Source: Olsenella profusa F0195
GTDB lineage: Bacteria > Actinomycetota > Coriobacteriia > Coriobacteriales > Atopobiaceae
DNA: 64,000 nucleotides
NCBI RefSeq assembly: GCF_000468755.1
Contig: NZ_AWEZ01000067.1
Coordinates: forward strand, 50,032-114,031
Reading direction: 5' to 3'
Shown one piece after another: positions 62,874-64,000 of the stretch. The notes beneath the pieces were generated by a model that was not told where the DNA came from, made no database searches, and saw nothing but the letters and a program-made list of their open reading frames with translations. Positions within the stretch are counted from its first letter, which is position 1, and each line of letters opens with the position of its first letter. A program made the position numbers and the translations under genes.

Positions 62874-63453
62874 CTATGTTTCAGAAAGTGTGTAATGGGC
62901 GATTATCCACTGCCTGTGATTCGTGGGCACGTGGACCTCGCTCCGGGCTATCCCGGCGCCGCATTCCTCGGGCGCTCCGTCATCCCGATCGTTGCCTCCT
63001 GGCGCGGCCGTGGACAACCCGTCCGCGTCGTCGGCGGGCATGGCGCGGATGATTTCGGCGGCGGGCAGCAGGTTTTCGGCGTACACGTAGCGCCACCAGA
63101 AGATGGCCTTGACGCGGCGCATGAGTGGCAGCCCCCGATGCAGCCGCGGCATGTCACTGAGCCTGGCGTCGACGCCCCCGACGGCGTTGTTGGTGGAGAG
63201 CCGTTCGCCGCCGTGCTCTGCTGCATCTCGCCGAACGTGGACGGCCCCCCCGCACACCAGCTTGCTGGGCCCCGCCTCGCCTTGCGCAGGCGCTCGTGTA
63301 CCCAGGCTTTCTTGCCGTCCCTTACCGTGAGCTCCTTCAGGAGACTATCCCATTCGACGCGCCATGCGTTGCACCCCAAAAGCCGTGTCGCGGCCGGCCC
63401 GGCGCCCTTGGCGTCCTTGAGCCTGTCGGCGACGCCGGGAAGCCTGCAACGAA
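62874..63453 (-). pseudogene. frameshifted C-terminal remnant of an IS transposase (IS1249/IS256-like)
   Basis: Two frames together give a recognisable transposase tail. From about 63453 to 63220 one frame reads RLPGVADRLKDAKGAGPA and LLKELTVRDGKKAWVHERL; from about 63215 to 62874 the next reads GGERLSTNNAVGGVDARL and HRGLPLMRRVKAIFWWRY. The STNNA...G-x-V-x-A-x-L and HRG..RR.KA.FWW motifs are those of IS1249-type mutator-like elements. The N-terminal catalytic part is gone. The sequence just left of it (62870, GGGCTATGTTTCAGAAAG) looks like an IS end. Confidence 0.7.
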
Positions 63454-63459
63454 ATCGCT

Positions 63460-63759
63460 GTGGGTACCACCAACCGTGCCGACGAGTTCCTCAGCAACCC
63501 TAATGGCTATGACAACATTGTGAACTCCATCTATGAGAGCCTCCAGCATGAGGACATTCCGCTGTCATGCACAGACACAGAGGTCGAGATCACTCACGAC
63601 GACTTCTTTCATGAAGAGCGTATCCTGTTCTTCAAGCACTTGGTACCCAACACACCGAACAGCATCGAGGAAAGGGAGGATACCATTGGCAGGCAGGAGC
63701 ACCTCCAGGATACGAAGGGGTTCCGTGACGCGTTGAAAGAGCACAGAAATGACCTCTGA
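63460..63759 (+). pseudogene. 5'-truncated hypothetical gene
   Basis: The frame is open to the left into the IS remnant; the first possible start is a GTG at 63460 without a ribosome site. It reads GTTNRADEFLSNPNGYDNIV, then TDTEVEITHDDFFHEERILF and ends in a charged helix. Base composition is lower in GC than the next gene. Likely the rear part of a gene whose front was removed by the IS. No family recognised. Confidence 0.5.
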
Positions 63760-64000
63760 CACAAAAGGTCCAACTCGCCCGCAAAGGGAGGAGGAAGCAC
63801 CCTCCACCTCGAGACTCGGCACGTTCCTCCGCCGCCTCCCCTACTGGGCCATGGTGCTCGCGGTGGCCCTCTTCGTCTACGCCACCCTCGGGGTGCGCGC
63901 CACGATCGAGCGCGAGACTTCCGTCCGCAACGTGTTCGACGAGATGATCCTCGAGGGGCCCAGGACCCACCGCGGCCTGCCCTTCCCCTGGCTGCCGGGC
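63749..64000 (+). CDS. membrane protein, 3' end beyond window
   Basis: From an ATG at 63749, overlapping the preceding frame by 11 bases, the frame is open to the window edge (84 codons). A charged cytoplasmic start (TSDTKGPTRPQREEEAPSTS) leads into a membrane segment, RRLPYWAMVLAVALFVYATL, and an outer part with RETSVRNVFDEMILEGPRTH. High GC3 supports coding. It may be an accessory membrane protein of the same locus; no family recognised. Confidence 0.6.
   Translation, partial: MTSDTKGPTRPQREEEAPSTSRLGTFLRRLPYWAMVLAVALFVYATLGVRATIERETSVRNVFDEMILEGPRTHRGLPFPWLPG

Noticed and set aside
62948..63379. An intact 143-aa protein over the IS remnant
   Set aside because: Only its first third reads as transposase; the rest is out of frame with the continuing transposase motifs, so it is a frameshifted fragment.

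Overview
The window comes from a high-GC, Gram-positive anaerobe. A member of the Actinomycetota class Coriobacteriia (Olsenella/Atopobiaceae-like) fits best. The support is the strong GC3 bias, overlapping ATGA/GTGA gene junctions, DisA and ClpC, a Wzx/Wzy polysaccharide locus, [FeFe]-hydrogenase maturases in a fermenter-like context, and a 36-nt repeat that looks like a type II CRISPR repeat. This placement is an inference; no rRNA or other marker in the window settles it.

Bases 1-11.2 kb hold a leftward exopolysaccharide/capsule operon. In transcription order it carries an initiating sugar-phosphate transferase, two glycosyltransferases, a Caps_synth-type transferase, WbqC, a Wzz-like protein, VanZ-like, a Wzx flippase, another GT2, a DegT aminotransferase and an ATP-grasp enzyme cut by the window edge. 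A tRNA-Thr and an AT-rich gap separate it from a housekeeping trio (YacP-like NYN protein, RlmB, CysS). A second polysaccharide block follows at 14.9-23.5 kb: a Wzy-like polymerase, a Wzz fused to a degenerate tyrosine-kinase domain, a hexapeptide acyltransferase, GT2, two GT4 enzymes and a radical SAM/SPASM protein. Next come ispF-ispD-disA and clpC (23.9-29.0 kb).

The most unusual region is 29.4-43.2 kb. One tightly overlapping leftward operon encodes a NifH-like Fe protein, a fused nitrogenase component-1-like protein (D-like plus K-like halves), HypF, HypC, HypD, HypE, a possible 41-aa peptide, a second unfused D/E-like plus K/N-like pair, HydF and HydE. A TM1266-like regulator, a family linked to [FeFe] hydrogenases, converges on it from the other strand. 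HydG, HypA, HypB, a hydrogenase endopeptidase and hydrogenase structural genes are all absent from the window. The operon therefore joins the Fe(CN)2CO-making half of [NiFe] maturation, two of the three [FeFe] maturases, and a NifDK/NifEN-like duplicated set. I read it as a candidate undescribed metallocofactor assembly or reductase system.

From 43.4 to 61.1 kb: a response regulator, ABC ATPase, permease and histidine kinase set; a LysRS fused to an HD domain; GreA; TatA with a C-terminal zinc ribbon; a spermidine-synthase-like protein; glycerate kinase; RsmJ; amtB-glnK; a HAD phosphatase; metNIQ; DegV; and an aldose epimerase. Two intergenic regions carry conspicuous phased short repeats (53.1-53.3 and 58.45-58.62 kb).

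The last 3 kb is a decayed accessory region. It has small helical proteins reminiscent of type VII secretion loci, a toxin-antitoxin pair lying between two CRISPR-repeat-like 36-mers, a frameshifted transposase remnant, a truncated gene, and a membrane protein that runs off the window.
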